Positions 21,138-31,084 are shown, counted from the first letter of the stretch. The stretch is DNA of 64,000 nt from Verrucomicrobiales bacterium (GCA_016795505.1 JAEUHH010000014.1:215293-279292); one strand, 5' to 3'. The notes: generated by a model not told the origin, from the sequence alone. Program-made: numbers and translations.

Positions 21138-21518
21138 TCAAGGTTCCTCCTGCGGAGGTCGAGCTTCCCTCAGGAGCTCGGACCGTTTGAAGTCCCAAGC
21201 CACCTGAATGCCAAAGAGCAATAGCAATCCGTAGCCGAGTATGGGTGGTACGATGCTGTCTCCGGGAGGCTCGAAGTCAGTGGCAAGATAAACCATGCCG
21301 ATTGTCGCCGCCGCCAGCATCCAGGCGATACGAAGCGACTTTGGCGGCGGGCACGGCGCTGCGGCGGCCCTCGGAACGTAGTAGGTCAGGAGGCCGAGTC
21401 CTAGGACCCCGAAACAGATGACGTCGGGTGTCCGATACAGCAGCAATACAGACAAAAAACAAAGAGCACGCGAAACGATGACCCGGGTGCTCGATTCTGT
21501 GGTGGGGGCGTCTTGCAT
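21138..21518 (-). CDS. small integral membrane protein, unknown
   Basis: A 126-residue protein with about four hydrophobic helices: two closely spaced (ALCFLSVLLLY and VICFGVLGLGLLTYYV), then RIAWMLAAATIGMVYL and PPILGYGLLLLFGIQVAW. No family was recognised. Start 21518 (MQDAPTTES) is chosen because upstream residues are not hydrophobic or conserved-looking. It lies directly upstream of the beta-helix gene on the same strand. Confidence 0.55.
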   Translation of the reverse strand: MQDAPTTESSTRVIVSRALCFLSVLLLYRTPDVICFGVLGLGLLTYYVPRAAAAPCPPPKSLRIAWMLAAATIGMVYLATDFEPPGDSIVPPILGYGLLLLFGIQVAWDFKRSELLREARPPQEEP

Positions 21519-21635
21519 GGGATCGGTGGAATGGTTGCCAGAAGCATGAACGAGACGCAGCATAAGTGCGAGGAGGGAATCGAGGAAGCTTCCTGGTGAA
21601 CCGGGCAAGCTCGATATTCTCCATGAACTCCCGGC

Positions 21636-21911
21636 TCAGGGTTCCGAAGGTCCGGCATCCGGCAATTCCTCGAAAAGCTCGCGCCAGATTTCCAGATCCT
21701 CGCCATCGGAAATGTCCCAGACGCGGTGTTGGGTGGTGCCGGGAACGGAAAAGAAGTAACCCGTGTATTCGTCGTAGCGGCTCCAGGCATCGTTGAGGTA
21801 GACGAGCACTTCGCCTTCCTGGAAACGATCGCGCAGTGCGTCGAAGTCGCGCCGCACCCGGTAGCGGCGTCCCTCCGTGAATGGAGTGGTTCTCCAAGGG
21901 CGGATTTCCAT
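21636..21911 (-). CDS. hypothetical 91-aa protein
   Basis: A small soluble protein rich in aromatic and charged residues (EGRRYRVRRDFDALRDRFQE, then YLNDAWSRYDEYTGYFF). The regular amphipathic pattern suggests a compact beta-rich domain. No family was recognised with confidence. The start at 21911 (MEIRPWRT) is preferred to an upstream extension of 54 residues with no domain character. Same orientation as the two downstream genes, with a gap of 117 bp. Confidence 0.5.
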   Translation of the reverse strand: MEIRPWRTTPFTEGRRYRVRRDFDALRDRFQEGEVLVYLNDAWSRYDEYTGYFFSVPGTTQHRVWDISDGEDLEIWRELFEELPDAGPSEP

Positions 21912-22389
21912 GATGAGAGATGGGTTGGCGTGGGAAGTCGGTTCGCTGCACGCGATCCGTTGTTGTCCGGTCTTTGCAACGGACCCGCCGCGGGGAAATG
22001 ACGGCGATGTACTCTTCATCCATCCCAAATGCCCCCCTTCGAGGCAAGGAATTTTGAAAGTCCCCGCAAGCACCGATGCGAGTGATCCGTGAACTCCAGG
22101 ACCGGATGGCCATACGAGGGTTGAGAATCAAATGCGAGAGTCGCCGAACCTTGGCGTCGCGATCTGGGAAGAGGTCCCGACTCCCTTCAAATGGATGAAT
22201 CTGACGAGGTTGGAACAGGTCCGCAAAGAATTTGGCATCCTGACAAAGCCCGGTGCGATGCGGTCTGGAGGCCAAACTTGGAAAAAATTCGCGAAAATTT
22301 CCCAGTTGGCACGGCGGGTGCTTTTTCGGAAGCGAACCAGTGAGCAAGAGCTTCTTTTTGAGTCGCTTGTGAACCAACCCAAAAAACTA
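21912..22389. other. divergent intergenic region and long amt leader
   Basis: 478 bp separate the 91-aa protein gene from amt. The amt frame is open upstream to 22132, but those codons precede an obvious signal peptide and look non-coding. No clear terminator, riboswitch or operator was recognised. Nitrogen control could act here, but no NtrC-type site is evident. Confidence 0.4.
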
Positions 22390-23778
22390 ATGAGAGATAC
22401 ATTCAACCTGAAAACCTTGTTGTTGGCGGCCCTCGTGGCGATGCCACTGATGTTTGGAAACCTCGTCGCCCAGGAGGCGGCCGCACCGGCCGAGGCGGCT
22501 CCCGCCGCCGAAGAGGCCCCGGCATACGCGACTTACGATGATTTCAAGGCGGGACCGGAATATGCCGGTTTCCTCGCCAACAACCTCTGGATCATGATCG
22601 CCGCGGCGCTCGTGTTCCTCATGCACCTCGGGTTTGCCACGGTCGAGTCCGGCCTTTGCCAGAGCAAGAATACAACGAACATTCTCTTCAAGAACGTGTT
22701 CATCGTCTGCATCGGCGCCCTCGGTTACATGTTCTACGGGTTCAACGCCATGTATCCGGGTTGGGAAGCCGGTGTTTCCAAGGACTTCTTCGCTTTCGGT
22801 TCCCCCATCGCGAATGGATTCGATGACGCGGGTCTTGTCGCGAACATGACATCCGCCTATGGCACCGGCCCGATGACCTACTGGACCGATTTCATCTTCC
22901 AGGCCATGTTCGCCGCCACCGCCGCCACGATTGTTTCCGGCGCCGTCGCCGAGCGCGTCAAGTTGGGCAGCTTCATGATCTACGCGACCGTGCTAGTGAC
23001 CTTCTTCTACCCGATCACGGGTTCCTGGAAGTGGGGCTACGGATGGCTGAACACGATGGGCTTCCACGATTTCGCCGGTTCCACCCTCGTTCACGCTTTC
23101 GGTGGTTTCGCCGCCCTCGCCGCGGTGATCGTCCTCGGTCCCCGCAAGGGCAAATACACGAAGGAAGGCCTCAAGCCGATCCTTCCCCACAGTCTCCCGC
23201 TCGCCACGATCGGGGTATTCCTCCTCTTCCTCGGCTGGTTCGGATTCAACGGTGGTTCGGTGCTCTCGGCCGATCCCCAGTCCGTCTCCCGCGTCTTCGT
23301 GACGACGGCGATGGCCGGTTTCGCGGGTGGCATCACCGCCATGCTCACCTCTTGGGGTGTCCTGAAGAAGCCGGATCTTTCGATGACCCTGAACGGTATG
23401 CTCGCCGGTCTCGTCGGCATCACGGCTGGTGCCGATGACATCGCTCCCTTTGGAGCGGTCGCGACTGGTGCCATCGCCGGTGTCATCGTGGTCTTCGCCG
23501 TGATTTTCTTCGACAAGATCAAGATCGACGATCCGGTCGGTGCGATTTCCGTCCACGGGGTTTGCGGGATCTTCGGGACGCTTGCTCCCGCGATCTTCGG
23601 AACGAAGTCGTTCGGGGTCCAGCTCATCGGCACCCTCTCGGTCTCGGCCTTCGCTTTCATCGCCTCATTTGTCCTCTTCTTCCTCCTCAAGATCACCCTC
23701 GGTGTCCGTGTGAGCGCTGAAGAGGAACACGAGGGTCTTGATGTGGCCGAGCACGGCACGCCCGCCTACCACATCTGA
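22390..23778 (+). CDS. amt: ammonium transporter, Amt/MEP/Rh family
   Basis: A 462-residue inner-membrane ammonium channel. A hydrophobic signal-like N-terminus (LLLAALVAMPLMFGNLVA) is followed by an Ala/Glu-rich stretch of about 30 residues and then eleven membrane helices. Family signatures: FATVESGLCQSKNTTNIL, ATAATIVSGAVAERVKLGSF, DFAGSTLVHAFGGFAALAA (first pore histidine) and ISVHGVCGIFGTLAPAIFG (second pore histidine). No glnK/PII gene is adjacent, which is unusual since glnK-amtB operons are common. The ATG at 22390 is chosen by the signal sequence. A strong terminator follows, making it a single-gene unit. Confidence 0.95.
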   Translation: MRDTFNLKTLLLAALVAMPLMFGNLVAQEAAAPAEAAPAAEEAPAYATYDDFKAGPEYAGFLANNLWIMIAAALVFLMHLGFATVESGLCQSKNTTNILFKNVFIVCIGALGYMFYGFNAMYPGWEAGVSKDFFAFGSPIANGFDDAGLVANMTSAYGTGPMTYWTDFIFQAMFAATAATIVSGAVAERVKLGSFMIYATVLVTFFYPITGSWKWGYGWLNTMGFHDFAGSTLVHAFGGFAALAAVIVLGPRKGKYTKEGLKPILPHSLPLATIGVFLLFLGWFGFNGGSVLSADPQSVSRVFVTTAMAGFAGGITAMLTSWGVLKKPDLSMTLNGMLAGLVGITAGADDIAPFGAVATGAIAGVIVVFAVIFFDKIKIDDPVGAISVHGVCGIFGTLAPAIFGTKSFGVQLIGTLSVSAFAFIASFVLFFLLKITLGVRVSAEEEHEGLDVAEHGTPAYHI

Positions 23779-23817
23779 TCCGCGATCCGGATTCGTCCGG
23801 CATCTGATTCCAACCGG

Positions 23818-23846
23818 GCGGCGGAGAGCGATCTCCGCCGCTTTTT
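23818..23846 (+). terminator. rho-independent terminator after amt
   Basis: Perfect ten-base-pair stem GCGGCGGAGA/TCTCCGCCGC (23818-23827 with 23832-23841), tetraloop GCGA, then five T residues. Confidence 0.93.
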
Positions 23847-23943
23847 CGTACCCGGAAGGGTCCCGTCCCGGGGGCCTGACAAAAAACAAAGGTTCACGAA
23901 TCGGATCTCGACACCTCCGGTGGCGATCCTTATAGTTCCCACC

Positions 23944-24453
23944 GTGCAAGAGTACGCCTACATTCACGACGAGGACGACATCCCGGCTCCCCTCCTGGAA
24001 GTCCCCTTCCTCGAAGCCTTTTCCAAGGATCATCTCGATCAGGTCCTCCATGCTTCCGCTTTCATCGAATGCGAGCCGGGCGACGTGATCATCGCCGAGG
24101 GCGACGAGGCCTCGCGCATTTTCATTCTCCTCGCCGGCGAAGTCGCCGTGGTGAAGGGGGACAAACAGCTCGTGCGGATGAACCACGCCGGCGACATCTT
24201 CGGCGAACTCGCCGCCCTCGAAGACGAAGTGCGCTCGGCCTCAGTCGTGGCGGTGAAGGATTCCTTCTGCCTCGCGGTGGATCAGAAATTCCTCGAGCAC
24301 ATCATGCCAAAGGATGACAATCCGGCCTTCTACGCCTGTCTCTACGAATTCATCGCCAAGTTGACGACGAAGCGCCTCAAGGCCACGTCGCAGTATCTCG
24401 CGATCCTCGACGAGGAGTTGCAGCAACTCCGCGACGCGCTCGCGGCGAAGTGA
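23944..24453 (+). CDS. cyclic nucleotide-binding domain protein
   Basis: A 169-residue cytoplasmic protein consisting of one Crp/cNMP-binding beta-roll and a C-terminal helix. The phosphate-binding cassette is recognisable as FGELAALEDEVRSASV, preceded by GDEASRIFILLAGEVAVVKG. There is no DNA-binding helix-turn-helix, so it is not a Crp-type transcription factor; the C-terminal helix (TSQYLAILDEELQQLRDAL) may mediate dimerisation or docking to a partner. GTG at 23944 (MQEYAYIH) is used; a second GTG at 23920 would add eight residues. It is separated from amt by a terminator and converges with the SNF2 gene. Confidence 0.8.
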   Translation: MQEYAYIHDEDDIPAPLLEVPFLEAFSKDHLDQVLHASAFIECEPGDVIIAEGDEASRIFILLAGEVAVVKGDKQLVRMNHAGDIFGELAALEDEVRSASVVAVKDSFCLAVDQKFLEHIMPKDDNPAFYACLYEFIAKLTTKRLKATSQYLAILDEELQQLRDALAAK

Positions 24454-24518
24454 GGCGGTAAACGCACGGTATTCCCGGCTTGCCCGCCGTGCCGGAGCGC
24501 GGCGGGCGTGGATCCGGC

Positions 24519-27500
24519 TCACTTCATCGCCAGTTCGGGCATGGGCTCGACGGCCTGGCCGTTGCTGAAGAGGAACTTGAGGTCCTCGAGCTCCAGATTC
24601 CGGGTGAAGCCTTCCTCGCCGAGGACGCCGGTCATCATCGCGCTCTTCTGCTGCTGCAGGATGCGGATCTTCTCCTCGACGGAATCGCGCATGAGGAGCC
24701 GGTAGGCGTTCACGCGGCTCTCCTGGCCGATCCGGTGACAACGGTCGATCGCCTGGTTTTCCACAGCGGGGTTCCACCAGGGATCGTAGAGGATGACATA
24801 GCTGGCGGAGGTCAGGTTCAGACCGCTGCCGCCGGCTTTCAGGGAAAGGAGGAAAACCTTCGCCTCCTTCGATTCCTGGAAGTCGCTGATGACCTCGTGA
24901 CGGTTCTTGGTCTGGCCGGTGAGGTAGCTGTAGGGGCGTTCGCGGTCCTCGAGCTCTTCCTTGATGATGTCGAGCATGGAAACGAACTGCGAGAAAACGA
25001 GCACCTTGTGGCCTTCCTCGTGGAGCTGGTCGAGCAGGTAGAAGAGGGCGTTGAGCTTGGCGCTTTCCTCGTAGCGGTATTTCGCATCGATGAGGCCCGG
25101 GTGACAGCAGATCTGCCGCAGGCGCATGAGCCCCTGGAGGATGACGAAGCTGTTCTTGCGCAGGCTCTCGTCGTTCTCGATGCCAAGGAGGACTTTCTGG
25201 ATGCGTTCGAGCTCGGCGCGGTAGAGCTTCTGCTGGGTGTCCTCCATCTCGCTGAAGACGTCCTCTTCGATCTTGGGCGGCAGGTCGAGGGCGACCTCGC
25301 CCTTGGTGCGGCGGAGGAGGAAGGGGCGGAGACGGGCGGTGAGGCGCGTCTGGGAGTGGCCGTCCTTCCGCTTGTCGAAATTGTCGCGGAAGTATTTCCG
25401 ATCCCCGAGGATGCCGGGCATCGCGAAACTCATGAGGCTCCAGACGTCGAGGAGGCGGTTCTCGATCGGCGTCCCGGTGAGGACGAGGCGGTTGCTGCCG
25501 GCGAGGGCCCGGGCGGCTTTGGCGGCCTTGGAATCGGGGTTCTTGATCTGCTGGCCTTCGTCGAGAATCATCCCGAGCCATTCGATGCCCTTCAATTCGT
25601 CGGCGCAGGTACGGAGCTGGCTGTAGTTCAGCACGAGCAGGTCGATGTCCTTGCCGAGGCGGTCCACCTCGAGCTCGACCTTGTTGCGCAGCACCTGCAC
25701 GCGGATCGAAGGCGAGGCTTTCTTCACTTCATCGGCCCAGACATCGAGGACCGATTTCGGACAGACGACGAGGCTCGGCGGGGCTTGGTCGCCGCTTTCC
25801 TCGCGCAGCCAGAGCAGCCAGGTGAGGGCCTGGATCGTTTTTCCGAGACCCATGTCGTCGGCGAGGATGCCGCCGAAGCGGTTCGTCGCGAGGTAGGCGA
25901 GGAAGTGGAAACCCTCGATCTGGTAGGGCCGGAGATTGACGTTGAGCCCCGGTGGGATCTCCGGGCGGACCTGGAGCTTGAGACTGCGGGCGCGGGTGGA
26001 AATCTTTTCCCAGGCCGCTGCGTCGAAAACCTCCTTGGCGGCCGGCTCGGCGAGCTGCAGGGCGTGGAGGCGGTGGACTTCCCCGGTGAGATCGAAGGGA
26101 TCGAGCCCGATGCGGGAGACGGCCTCGGCCTGCTCTTCACTCAGATTCATCTTCAGGCGCAGCCAGCCGCCACGCTCCATCCTGACAAACTGACCACGGG
26201 CCTGGACAAGGGCGCGGATTTCTTCCTGGGAGAGGTCCATGCCCTCGACCTTCACGACGACCTTCAGGTCGAACCAATCGATCTCCTGATCGACCACCTC
26301 GAAGGAGACCTGGGCCTCGACCGGGTCGGCCTGGAGCGTGGCGAGATCGGCGTCGGCGATGATCTCGATCCCCTCGGGGAGCGATTCGAGCCATTCGGCG
26401 TACTTCTCGGGGAAATTCTTCGTCACCCGGGCGCGGTAACAGCCGAGGTTTCCGTCGAAGGTCGGCTGCATCGGGGCGATGAGACGTCCGACCCGGCGCT
26501 GCAGGCCCCGGTCATACCGGAAGATGTGATCGGCGTCGCCCTTGGGATGTTTCACGATCTCCCAGCCCTCGCGGCCGAGCACCTCCTCGCGGCTCTCGTC
26601 GGCGTTGACCGCGCTGATCTTCATCAACATGTGTTCGCTCGAAGCGGCGGTCGCTCCGGCGGAGATGCCGAGATTGAAAAGAATGCGGAGCGGCTCCTCG
26701 CGGATCTTGTTTTCCAACGTGGCGGGGAGATCGGAGCCGAGACGGAAGAGGAAGGCGACGCCCGATTCACTCTCGATGACGGAGCGGGGAATGACGACTC
26801 GGGGGTCGATCAGGGTTTCGCCGCGCGCCCAATGCTCGGGACCGCGGAAGACCCATTCATCGCTCATGTAGAGCGCCTCGTCGCCGGGGAGGAGGCGCAC
26901 GGTGTGGGAAAGATCCTCGCCCTTGCCGGTGACGAGCTGCAGCTCGTAGTCGTCCGAACCCATCGAGTCGGGACGGCAGACCCAGCGCAGCGGTTCCTCG
27001 CTGAGGCGGAAGGGCTGCTCGTCGAGATTCACGATGAGACCTTCCAGCTCGCGCTGGTGGAAGAGCCGGTTGAGGAGGCGGCAGTTTTCGATGCGGTCGA
27101 GACCGAGTCCGCCATCGTTCGAGTCCTCCTTGGCCGCGGCATGGATGAATTTGCTCCAGAGGATCTCGGAGGCGGCGCTCATGCGGAGGCCGCCGTTCGT
27201 GTAGCGTTCCTCGAGGCGGGCGAACTGTTCGGCATCGGCGATGCGCTCGTAGGTCGTCGCCGCTCCCAGGCGCACCATGAGGCGGGCCTCGCGGGTGCTG
27301 ATGCGCAGACGGAAATCGACCGGCTCCACCGATTCCTCCGGTGGCCGCTTTTCAAAGACCTCCACCTGGTAGCGCCACTCGCTCTCTTCGCGTCGCTTTT
27401 CCCACGAAGACATTTTTTCGCGGGTCCAGTCGCGGTCGGTGATCACTTCGAGGAAGGCGGGGAGGGGATAATTCCCCTTCTCGAAGGCGTAGGCGATGTA

Positions 27501-28025
27501 ATTCCAGAATTCGACGATGTCCTTCGGCGGACTGGGCCAGAGGATGAGGGGATCGAAGGACTCGACGGGCCAGCGGGGATTGAGGCGGACGAGATCGGAG
27601 TCGAAGATCTCGCGCTCGAGCTCGAAGCGGCGGAAGCGTCGCTCGATTTTGCCGAGGTATTCATCCTCTTCGCCGGTGAGGCCCCGGCCGAGTTTCTCCT
27701 CGATCACTTCGGTGAGGGATTTTTCCCCGACTTCGTTCGGAGCCTCGGGCAGATCGCCTTTGCGGGCGACCTTCTCCAACATCGTCGCGTAGAGCGCGGC
27801 ACGACCTGAATCGCTCTTGTCATCGGCTTCGCCGACCCATTCGTTGCCCTGGAGTTGGATGCGCGTACGGCAGGCCCAATCCTCGTCCTCGACGCGGCCC
27901 TGGATGAGGAGGTGATTGCCAAAAATCTGGGTGACCGCTCCCTCTTTGTGGAGTCGCTGGCCTTCTTTTTTTTCGTCGTTGGAGAATGAATTGAGAAAGT
28001 CGAGCGTCGCGCGGTCTACGTTCAT
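24519..28025 (-). CDS. SNF2-family DEAD/DEAH-box helicase-like protein
   Basis: A 1168-residue ATP-driven DNA translocase of the bacterial SNF2/Rad54 group. The first 80 residues resemble the position of a SWIM domain but lack its cysteines. A long central region (about 80-650) is specific to large bacterial SNF2 proteins. The motor holds motif I GGILADDMGLGKT, motif II ILDEGQQIKN (DEGQ in place of DEAH), motif III LTGTPIENRL, and the C-terminal helicase lobe with VFSQFVSMLDII, LLSLKAGGSGLNLT and AIDRCHRIGQ. Such proteins remodel DNA-protein complexes, for example around RNA polymerase; a precise role is not known. Single gene, convergent with the cNMP-binding gene. Confidence 0.92.
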   Translation of the reverse strand: MNVDRATLDFLNSFSNDEKKEGQRLHKEGAVTQIFGNHLLIQGRVEDEDWACRTRIQLQGNEWVGEADDKSDSGRAALYATMLEKVARKGDLPEAPNEVGEKSLTEVIEEKLGRGLTGEEDEYLGKIERRFRRFELEREIFDSDLVRLNPRWPVESFDPLILWPSPPKDIVEFWNYIAYAFEKGNYPLPAFLEVITDRDWTREKMSSWEKRREESEWRYQVEVFEKRPPEESVEPVDFRLRISTREARLMVRLGAATTYERIADAEQFARLEERYTNGGLRMSAASEILWSKFIHAAAKEDSNDGGLGLDRIENCRLLNRLFHQRELEGLIVNLDEQPFRLSEEPLRWVCRPDSMGSDDYELQLVTGKGEDLSHTVRLLPGDEALYMSDEWVFRGPEHWARGETLIDPRVVIPRSVIESESGVAFLFRLGSDLPATLENKIREEPLRILFNLGISAGATAASSEHMLMKISAVNADESREEVLGREGWEIVKHPKGDADHIFRYDRGLQRRVGRLIAPMQPTFDGNLGCYRARVTKNFPEKYAEWLESLPEGIEIIADADLATLQADPVEAQVSFEVVDQEIDWFDLKVVVKVEGMDLSQEEIRALVQARGQFVRMERGGWLRLKMNLSEEQAEAVSRIGLDPFDLTGEVHRLHALQLAEPAAKEVFDAAAWEKISTRARSLKLQVRPEIPPGLNVNLRPYQIEGFHFLAYLATNRFGGILADDMGLGKTIQALTWLLWLREESGDQAPPSLVVCPKSVLDVWADEVKKASPSIRVQVLRNKVELEVDRLGKDIDLLVLNYSQLRTCADELKGIEWLGMILDEGQQIKNPDSKAAKAARALAGSNRLVLTGTPIENRLLDVWSLMSFAMPGILGDRKYFRDNFDKRKDGHSQTRLTARLRPFLLRRTKGEVALDLPPKIEEDVFSEMEDTQQKLYRAELERIQKVLLGIENDESLRKNSFVILQGLMRLRQICCHPGLIDAKYRYEESAKLNALFYLLDQLHEEGHKVLVFSQFVSMLDIIKEELEDRERPYSYLTGQTKNRHEVISDFQESKEAKVFLLSLKAGGSGLNLTSASYVILYDPWWNPAVENQAIDRCHRIGQESRVNAYRLLMRDSVEEKIRILQQQKSAMMTGVLGEEGFTRNLELEDLKFLFSNGQAVEPMPELAMK

Positions 28026-28484
28026 ACGGAGGGGAAAAGGAGGAGGGAGGGAGGGTAAAATCGATGCGGGATCAGAGGCCGAAGCCCGCCTCGCAGGAGA
28101 CGGAAACGATCGCCGAAAGAGCCGGAGCGCCGCGAAAGAGGGCGGGTAACTTGGCCCACGCGAGGAAGCCCGTCAACCGGTCGCTTTTGGTGAGGGCGGA
28201 GGGAGAAATCGCTTGCGCAATCGCGATGCCCGAGAAGTCGGCGCGGGGCTCCGGATGCCCCGTTTTTTCTCGAAATTGCGAGCGGGAAAAATCTGTCGAA
28301 AAAAGGAGTGCATCGAAATCCCTTTTCTGATAAAAGCTCCCTCCCGGTCGCGCTCCGGGAGCGAAAACGGAGTCGTCCTCCCAGCCCGGACCACCCCATT
28401 TTTCCTCTTGGCGATCGGGAGAATCGACTGCATCGTTCCCCGCGGACGCAGGTCCGCAAAACCCACGCGATACAAGACAGTTAC
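28026..28484. other. divergent intergenic region, SNF2 gene / TPR gene
   Basis: 459 bp without a convincing gene. Two hairpins are visible: CTCCCGG/CCGGGAG (28341-28347 with 28355-28361) and GCGGAC/GTCCGC (28442-28447 with 28452-28457). Neither is followed by T residues. Promoters for both flanking genes should lie here. Confidence 0.5.
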
Positions 28485-30806
28485 ATGAGAAAAACGAACG
28501 GCCTTGCCCAAAGACCGTGCGCGAGCTTGCTCGCGTGTTTTGTCATGTTTGCGATTTCCGTGACGGGTGCCTTCGTGCCGACCCGTCTCGCAGCGCAGGA
28601 GGGCCTCGATCCGTCCGAGATCTGGTATCGCGGTTTCCTCCTCGTCCAGGCGGCCCAGGATCTCGAGTCGAAAGGAAAGGCGCTCGAAGCCCTCAACAAG
28701 CTGAACGAGGCCAAACCGCTCTACGATCACCTCGCCCAGAATTTTCCCGACTTCCAGCCCGAGATCGTGCGCGAACGACGCCACCTCATCGCCGAAAAGC
28801 GCGACGAATTGAGGGCTTCGATGCGACAAGCGGCGGCACCTGCCCCCGCTCCCGCTTCCGGAGCAACGGCACCTTCTTTGCCCAACGCGGGGCAGCCGCC
28901 GCGCGCTCTCGCGATCGCCCCGCCGCCGCTACCCGGTACCGAAGTTGCTCCGGGCGATTTCGGAGGTGCGCCGCGTGGTGGCTCGATGGAAATCAGCGAA
29001 GAGGAAGGCGAGTTCGCTTTGCCGACCTGGAACGAAGGAGCCAGCCAGGCCCTGCCGCGGGAAGGGAACGCCCCCATTCCCGGCATGCCCCGGGTGGAGA
29101 ACCGCAGCGCGGGTGCGGTCGGCGCGATCGCCAATTCACTCCACGATGATCTCTCCCGCAAGGATGCCTTGATCAGCTGGCTCAACGAAGACAACCAGAG
29201 GATCCGCAACGAGCTGAAGCAACGCGAGCAGCTCCTCCAACACGTCAATGCAGAGCTCGCGCGGACTCGGGCCAGCCGTGAGGAATTGATGAAGCGCGTC
29301 GCCGCGGCCGAAGCCGGTGGAGGCGGAATCGAAGCGCAACAGCGCATTGATCAGCTCAAAACGCTTCTCCGCGATGCCACCGAGCAACTCGAAGCCGCCA
29401 CCGAACGCAATGAGCAGCTTGTCGCCTCGATGGAACAAGCGCAGCAGGAGATGGAAAAGATGCGCACCCGCATGGGTGAACTCGAGCGCGAGCGCGACAA
29501 TCTCCTCGAGGTGGTGCAGGGCGGCGGCAACGGCGGTAAAGCCCTCAAGGAGTTGATGGATCGCAACCGCGACCTCGCCGCCCAACTCGACCGGGCCGAG
29601 CAACTCGCGGAGAGCCTTTCCGAGCTGAACAAGGAGAAGGACGATGACATCGCCCTCCTCAAGACGGAAATCACCCGCATCAAGCTGGAGCGCGATCAAC
29701 TCCTCACCGAAAACGAACGTCACCAACAGAGCATCGAAGAGCTGCAGAACAAGCTCGAGATGCTCTCTGACGGTCTCACCGCCGAAGACAAGGCGGCTCT
29801 CGCCAATGCCACTCCGGTGGAGCGTCAGGAGAACGAGTTGCTGCGCTCGATGGTGCTGAAGCAACTCCGCCGTCAGGCGCAGATGAAGCAGGCCAAGGAA
29901 TTGCTCCTTTCCCAGCTCGATCGTCTCGGGGCACGTTCCGATGTCCTCCTCGGTCTGGTCGAGGATATGGCCCGCGGCTCGAAACTGACGGACGAGGAAA
30001 AGGCGCTCTTCAAGGCTCCGCAGTTCGAAGAAATCATCGCCGCCGCGACGGAATCACCGGATGAGGGGAAAGAACCCGTCGCTGCCGCGGGGGCCGAGGC
30101 GGGATCGGGAGACGAAGCCGGAAGCGGCGAAGCCGTCATGACCGCGACCCTCGTTGCCGCTGGAAAAGCTCCCGGAGGGGTCAGCCTCGACGGGGTCATC
30201 GAGAAGCAGAAACTCACCGTCGAACTGGCCCAGATCGACAAAGCCGCTCGCCTTGACTTCAAGGAAGGTCGTTACGCCGAGGCGGAATCGGGCTTCCTCG
30301 AGTATCTCCGCTACCTCCCGCAGAACGTTCCTTGCCTCTGCAATCTCGGCGTGCTGAAGATCACGATGAAAAACTATTCCGAGGCTGAGTATTACCTCGA
30401 GAAAGCGATCGCCATCGATGAAAAGAGCGGTCTCGCCCATTACCTGCTCGGGCGCACCTACTTCCTTCAGGACAAGCTCGACGAAGCCCTCGAGAAACTC
30501 GAGACCGGACTCACCTTCGATCCGCAGAATGCGAAAGCCCACAACTGCGTCGGCGTCATCTCCACCCGCAAGGGCTGGGTCGATCGCGCGCAGCGTGCCT
30601 TCGTCAACGCCGTCTCGATCGATCCCGAATACGGCGACGCGCACTTCAATCTCGCCGTCCTCCACGCCACGAAGGAGCAGCCCGATGCGAACGAGGCCGG
30701 CAAACACTATTTCCGCGCCCTCCACCTCGGCGTCCCCCGCGATGCCACGATCGAAGGTTTCCTGAAGGAAGCCGAGGAAGCTGGTGGCGCGGTGGGGATG
30801 CGTTGA
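28485..30806 (+). CDS. exported TPR protein with long coiled coil
   Basis: A 773-residue secreted or periplasmic protein. The signal peptide (about residues 1-37) is followed by a short helical domain and an Ala/Pro-rich linker. A coiled coil of about 250 residues comes next (heptads such as LRDATEQLEAATERNEQLVA and KMRTRMGELERERDNLLEVV). Four to five tetratricopeptide repeats end the protein (SEAEYYLEKAIAIDEKSGLA, LDEALEKLETGLTFDPQNAK and similar). TPR units bind other proteins, so it is probably a scaffold for an envelope complex. ATG at 28485 is set by the signal peptide. Convergent with the thioredoxin-fold gene. Confidence 0.82.
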   Translation: MRKTNGLAQRPCASLLACFVMFAISVTGAFVPTRLAAQEGLDPSEIWYRGFLLVQAAQDLESKGKALEALNKLNEAKPLYDHLAQNFPDFQPEIVRERRHLIAEKRDELRASMRQAAAPAPAPASGATAPSLPNAGQPPRALAIAPPPLPGTEVAPGDFGGAPRGGSMEISEEEGEFALPTWNEGASQALPREGNAPIPGMPRVENRSAGAVGAIANSLHDDLSRKDALISWLNEDNQRIRNELKQREQLLQHVNAELARTRASREELMKRVAAAEAGGGGIEAQQRIDQLKTLLRDATEQLEAATERNEQLVASMEQAQQEMEKMRTRMGELERERDNLLEVVQGGGNGGKALKELMDRNRDLAAQLDRAEQLAESLSELNKEKDDDIALLKTEITRIKLERDQLLTENERHQQSIEELQNKLEMLSDGLTAEDKAALANATPVERQENELLRSMVLKQLRRQAQMKQAKELLLSQLDRLGARSDVLLGLVEDMARGSKLTDEEKALFKAPQFEEIIAAATESPDEGKEPVAAAGAEAGSGDEAGSGEAVMTATLVAAGKAPGGVSLDGVIEKQKLTVELAQIDKAARLDFKEGRYAEAESGFLEYLRYLPQNVPCLCNLGVLKITMKNYSEAEYYLEKAIAIDEKSGLAHYLLGRTYFLQDKLDEALEKLETGLTFDPQNAKAHNCVGVISTRKGWVDRAQRAFVNAVSIDPEYGDAHFNLAVLHATKEQPDANEAGKHYFRALHLGVPRDATIEGFLKEAEEAGGAVGMR

Positions 30807-30826
30807 TCCCGCGGTTTCCCCGCACG

Positions 30827-31084
30827 TCACGGCTCGATCCCGTGCTCCCGGAGGAAAGGCACGAGTTCGTCGACGCCGAAGTCGGCGAGGAGGAGATCGC
30901 CGTAGGTCAAGGTCGGCGCCTTGCCTTGGCCGGAGATCTCTCGCATCTCGTCGTATTTCGAAGGGTCGGCATAGACGTCGATCGTTTCAAAGGAGTAGCC
31001 GTTTTTTTTCAGCCACGCCACCGCGTCGACGCACCAGGGACAGCCGGGTTTGATGTAGACCTTGAGGAGGGGATTGTCTGCCAT
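30827..31084 (-). CDS. glutaredoxin/thioredoxin-fold small protein
   Basis: An 85-residue glutaredoxin-like protein with the active-site motif CPWC (VYIKPGCPWCVDAVAWL) and the second half GKAPTLTYGDLLLADFGVDE. Small glutaredoxins reduce disulfides or handle metal/thiol chemistry in the cytoplasm. The start at 31084 (MADNPLLK) fits family length; an 11-residue upstream extension is possible. It lies 34 bp downstream of the TraB/GumN gene on the same strand, suggesting one transcript. Confidence 0.85.
   Translation of the reverse strand: MADNPLLKVYIKPGCPWCVDAVAWLKKNGYSFETIDVYADPSKYDEMREISGQGKAPTLTYGDLLLADFGVDELVPFLREHGIEP

Noticed and set aside
22132..22389. Upstream in-frame extension of amt (86 codons)
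   Set aside because: It precedes an obvious signal-like N-terminus and lacks coding character.
24480..27809. 1109-codon open frame on the + strand opposite the SNF2 gene
   Set aside because: The minus strand has all SNF2 helicase motifs; the + frame is a low-complexity by-product.
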